Origin: Oscillospiraceae bacterium
GTDB taxonomy: Bacteria; Bacillota_A; Clostridia; Oscillospirales; Oscillospiraceae
DNA length: 6,699 nucleotides
Reading direction: 5' to 3'
Assembly: GCA_016302005.1 (NCBI GenBank)
Contig: JAEDOK010000093.1
Span: 1 to 6,699, forward strand
Of the stretch, positions 4,782-6,699 are shown in pieces. Under the pieces are notes generated by a model. It did no database searches, was not told where the DNA came from, and saw nothing but the letters and a program-made list of their open reading frames with translations. Position numbers and translations under genes: made by a program. Positions within the stretch are counted from its first letter, which is position 1; each line of letters starts with the position of its first letter.

Positions 4782-5899
4782 TCGAATTTGAAGAATACAA
4801 GGGAAAACTCAACGACTTAAAGCCGAAATTGGAGGAGCTGCGCGCCGCGTTCCTGCCCCAGAGCGTGCTGGACGAATTGGAGCGTCTGCACGCAATGGCG
4901 GAGGCGCCGGGCTTCTGGGACGATCCCGCCCGTTCGCAAAAGGCGGTCATGCGCACCAAGGCGCTGGAGTCCAAGGTGGAGAAATTCAACGCCATGACCT
5001 CCTCGTGGGACGATCTCATGACCATCTGTGAAATGGCGCTGGAGGAAAATGACGACTCCATGCTCGACGAATTGACCGAGGGCTATAAGCACTTGGAGAC
5101 CGCCATGGAGGAAGCGCGTCTGGAAACCCTCCTGCGGGGCGAATATGACGGCAATAACGCCCTTGTCTCCTTCCAGGCGGGCGCGGGCGGCACGGAGGCG
5201 CAGGACTGGTGCCAGATGCTCTACCGCATGTACACCCGCTGGGCGGAGGCGCACGGCTTTACCTATAAGATCATGGACTATCTTGAGGGCGACGAAGCGG
5301 GTCTGAAATCCGCGAGCATCATGGTCGAGGGCATGAACGCCTACGGCTTCCTCAAGAGTGAAAACGGCGTGCACCGTCTTGTGCGCATCTCCCCCTTTGA
5401 CGCAAACGCCCGCCGTCAAACCTCCTTTGCCGCCGTCGAGGTCATCCCCGAGATCACGGACGATGTCGAGGTCGAGATCCGTCCCGAGGATATCGAGATG
5501 CAGGTCTACCGCTCCTCCGGCGCGGGCGGTCAGCACATCAACAAGACCTCCTCCGCCGTGCGTCTGATCCATAAGCCGACGGGCATCGTCGTCTCCTGCC
5601 AGACCCAGCGCGACCAGTTCCAAAACCGCGAAAACTGTATGCGCATGCTGCGCTCCAAGCTCCTGGAGATCAAGGAGCGCGAGCATTTGGATAAGATTTC
5701 GGACATCAAGGGCGTGCAGCAGAAGATCGAGTGGGGCAGTCAGATCCGCAACTATGTCTTCATGCCCTACACCCTTGCCAAGGACACCCGCACGGGCTAT
5801 GAATGCACGAACATCAACGCGGTCATGGACGGCGACATTGACGGCTTCATCAACGCCTACCTCACCTGCGCCGCCACCGGCAACTGGGTGACGAAATAA
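4778..5899 (+). CDS. prfB: Peptide chain release factor 2 (RF2)
   Basis: A 373-residue class I release factor that recognises UGA and UAA stop codons in the ribosomal A site and triggers peptide release. Diagnostic motifs are the codon-reading tripeptide SPF at 205-207 (RF2, not RF1) and the catalytic GGQ at 250-252 within RSSGAGGQHINKT. The N-terminal coiled-coil domain covers about 1-110. Serine occupies the position before SGAGGQ where E. coli K-12 has Thr246. Length is normal. The frame is continuous, with no in-frame UGA, CUUUGA or upstream AGGGGG near codons 20-30, so the programmed +1 frameshift of E. coli and many other bacteria is absent. The start is supported by GGAG (4766-4769), 8 nt before ATG. 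The ATG overlaps the TGA of the leader ORF. The gene ends in TAA. Confidence 0.97.
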   Translation: MIEFEEYKGKLNDLKPKLEELRAAFLPQSVLDELERLHAMAEAPGFWDDPARSQKAVMRTKALESKVEKFNAMTSSWDDLMTICEMALEENDDSMLDELTEGYKHLETAMEEARLETLLRGEYDGNNALVSFQAGAGGTEAQDWCQMLYRMYTRWAEAHGFTYKIMDYLEGDEAGLKSASIMVEGMNAYGFLKSENGVHRLVRISPFDANARRQTSFAAVEVIPEITDDVEVEIRPEDIEMQVYRSSGAGGQHINKTSSAVRLIHKPTGIVVSCQTQRDQFQNRENCMRMLRSKLLEIKEREHLDKISDIKGVQQKIEWGSQIRNYVFMPYTLAKDTRTGYECTNINAVMDGDIDGFINAYLTCAATGNWVTK

Positions 5900-5913
5900 G
5901 CACCATAGACGCC

Positions 5914-5936
5914 GTAGGTGCGGCTATCAGTTGCCG
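5914..5936 (+). repeat. Degenerate GTAGG palindromic element after prfB
   Basis: GTAGGTGCGGCTATCAG followed by TTGCCGC is a diverged copy of the element at the end of eutN. It begins 14 nt after the prfB stop. Two changes weaken the stem, suggesting an older, decaying copy. Confidence 0.65.
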
Positions 5937-5973
5937 CGTGCAAGCACTGTCAAGCATAACAAGTACCGACCAT

Positions 5974-6013
5974 AGATTGCCACAGCCGGTGTGCGCACCG
6001 GCTTCGCAATGAC
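5974..6013 (-). repeat. GTCATTGCGA...GGCAATCT repeat variant, inverted
   Basis: Ends AGATTGCC (5974-5981) and CGCAATGAC (6005-6013) match the 33-bp family, but the centre is replaced by GCCGGTG-TGCG-CACCGGC, a 7-bp hairpin. It faces the copy starting at 6034. It may act as a prfB 3' stem-loop; no T tract follows. Confidence 0.75.
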
Positions 6014-6034
6014 AGATGGGTTACCCTTCTCGTG

Positions 6035-6124
6035 TCATTGCGAGGAGCGCAGCGACGTGGTAGCGCAGCCGTTCGCGAGGAACGAGCGTTACGGATGCGG
6101 CATACCCCTTGCGGGTGCAATCCC
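6035..6124 (+). repeat. Composite repeat, inverted partner of 4281-4371
   Basis: It starts TCATTGCGAGGAGCGCAGCG, then GCGCAGCCGTTCGCGAGGAA, CGAGCGTTACGGATGCGGCA, and TACCCCTTGCGGGTGCAATC. It is homologous to the minus strand of 4281-4371, with a differing junction near 6050-6061. The 5937-5973 and 6125-6182 stretches hold no recognisable gene. Confidence 0.8.
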
Positions 6125-6182
6125 GTGCAGGCAGTGCCGACGCACGGCTGACAAAATAATTCGCATTTTTGCAAAATAGTGC

Positions 6183-6211
6183 TTGAAATTTAAGGGTTTC
6201 TGTGGTAACAT
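6183..6211 (+). promoter_or_regulatory. Probable secG promoter
   Basis: TTGAAA (6183-6188) and TAACAT (6206-6211) are separated by 17 nt, and a TG dinucleotide one base before the -10 box (6203-6204) gives an extended -10. The -10 box itself is only a 4/6 match. The predicted leader is about 80 nt. Confidence 0.55.
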
Positions 6212-6296
6212 TATTAGCACTGTTTGCAAATATGTTCTCACGAACTGAATTCCGGCGCACCGCCTGCCGTAAGCGCGGTCTGATTTGGAGGTTACT

Positions 6297-6548
6297 ATGT
6301 ATACATTAACAATCGTTCTTTTGGTTCTGCAGCTTCTCTCCTGCGCTGTGCTGACGGCAATGATCCTTCTCCAGTCCGGTAAGGAAGACGGTCTGAGCGC
6401 ACTCACCGGCAATTCCAACAGCTTCATGGGCAGAAACAAGGCAGCTACGCTGGATGCCAAGCTTGCCCGTCTCACCAAGTGGGTCGCCGCAGTGTTTGTC
6501 CTGCTCACCTTCTTCGTCTCCATGCTCTGCACGAACTACTTAGCCTAA
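6297..6548 (+). CDS. secG: Preprotein translocase subunit SecG
   Basis: An 83-residue membrane protein matching SecG, the non-essential partner of SecY and SecE that aids SecA-driven export across the inner membrane. Two hydrophobic segments are visible at about 3-22 and 63-79. Between them lies a SecG-type loop, MILLQSGKEDGLSALTG (22-38) followed by SFMGRNKAATLDAKLARLT. Length is normal for the family. The chosen ATG lies 5 nt after GGAGG (6287-6291). An in-frame TTG at 6285 overlaps that ribosome binding site and is rejected. A strong hairpin terminator follows 14 nt after the stop, so secG ends its transcript here. In many Firmicutes rnr and smpB follow secG; they are not seen here. Confidence 0.9.
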   Translation: MYTLTIVLLVLQLLSCAVLTAMILLQSGKEDGLSALTGNSNSFMGRNKAATLDAKLARLTKWVAAVFVLLTFFVSMLCTNYLA

Positions 6549-6562
6549 TATCCGTAAACATC

Positions 6563-6592
6563 ACGGCAGCTTCTCCGGAAGCTGCCGTTTTT
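6563..6592 (+). terminator. Rho-independent terminator of secG
   Basis: The 11-bp stem ACGGCAGCTTC / GAAGCTGCCGT encloses a TCCG loop and runs into TTTTT (6588-6592). It sits 14 nt downstream of the secG TAA. Confidence 0.93.
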
Positions 6593-6613
6593 CATTGATT
6601 TAAATATCCGAAA

Positions 6614-6647
6614 GGAATCACCCTGCGGCTTGTCGCAGGGTGATTCC
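6614..6647. terminator. Perfect 14-bp hairpin, possible minus-strand terminator
   Basis: GGAATCACCCTGCG (6614-6627) and CGCAGGGTGATTCC (6634-6647) pair perfectly around a GCTTGT loop. On the plus strand no T tract follows. On the minus strand the stem is followed by TTTCGGATATTT, so it could weakly terminate a convergent gene beyond the right edge. It may instead be a second plus-strand structure behind the secG terminator. Confidence 0.5.
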
Positions 6648-6674
6648 TCAGACTGTCAAAATAACTACAGTTTT

Positions 6675-6699
6675 GTCATTGCGAGACCCCGAAGGGGTC
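6675..6699 (+). repeat. Start of another GTCATTGCGAG repeat, cut by window edge
   Basis: GTCATTGCGAG (6675-6685) matches the left end of the 33-bp family. It is followed by the hairpin GACCCC-GAA-GGGGTC (6685-6699), a different centre from the other copies. The right end of the element lies outside the window. Confidence 0.7.

Noticed and set aside
4840..4870. Programmed +1 frameshift site of prfB
   Set aside because: No in-frame TGA, CTTTGA or upstream AGGGGG exists here; the frame is open through the position where the site usually lies.
4817..5686. 289-codon minus-strand frame
   Set aside because: It is antisense to prfB, whose identity is certain from SPF and GGQ.
6285..6299. TTG start adding four residues to SecG
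   Set aside because: The TTG overlaps the GGAGG ribosome binding site, which is ideally spaced for the ATG at 6297.

Overview
The window looks like part of a moderately GC-rich anaerobic Bacillota (Firmicutes) chromosome. The evidence is a Firmicutes-style ethanolamine microcompartment gene set (cobalamin adenosyltransferase EutT, PduL-type phosphotransacylase instead of EutD, vertex protein EutN, permease EutH), strong GGAGG ribosome binding sites, and housekeeping prfB and secG genes. A Clostridia or Negativicutes member is my inference; the sequence does not fix the family.

Layout, all genes on the + strand. 1-558 has no gene: a 14-bp hairpin, then a mosaic repeat block (92-517) made of three near-identical 104-bp tandem units, bounded by inverted copies of a 27-bp palindromic element. 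559-2864 is a tightly packed operon, eutM-eutT-pduL-(uncharacterised eut protein)-eutN, with overlapping or nearly abutting reading frames. 2865-3110 is repeat-derived spacer with two opposed 33-bp elements. 3111-4196 is eutH. 4197-4551 is more mosaic repeat. 4552-4781 holds a strong sigma-70-type promoter, a 61-codon leader ORF and a long imperfect hairpin. 4778-5899 is prfB (release factor 2). 5900-6180 is repeat spacer, followed by a promoter and secG (6297-6548) with its terminator. The window ends in another hairpin and the start of another repeat.

How the eut genes work together: EutH brings in ethanolamine. The lyase EutBC (outside the window) uses adenosylcobalamin made by EutT. The resulting acetaldehyde becomes acetyl-CoA, and PduL converts acetyl-CoA to acetyl phosphate inside a shell built from EutM hexamers and EutN pentamers.

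Two things stand out. First, prfB lacks the usual programmed +1 frameshift. Instead it sits directly behind a leader ORF whose UGA stop, a codon read by RF2 itself, overlaps the prfB start codon (ATGA), just after a hairpin of about 113 nt. This could be an alternative RF2 autoregulatory device. Second, the intergenic DNA is dominated by mosaic palindromic repeats that abut gene ends and supply the TAG stop codons of both eutN and eutH.
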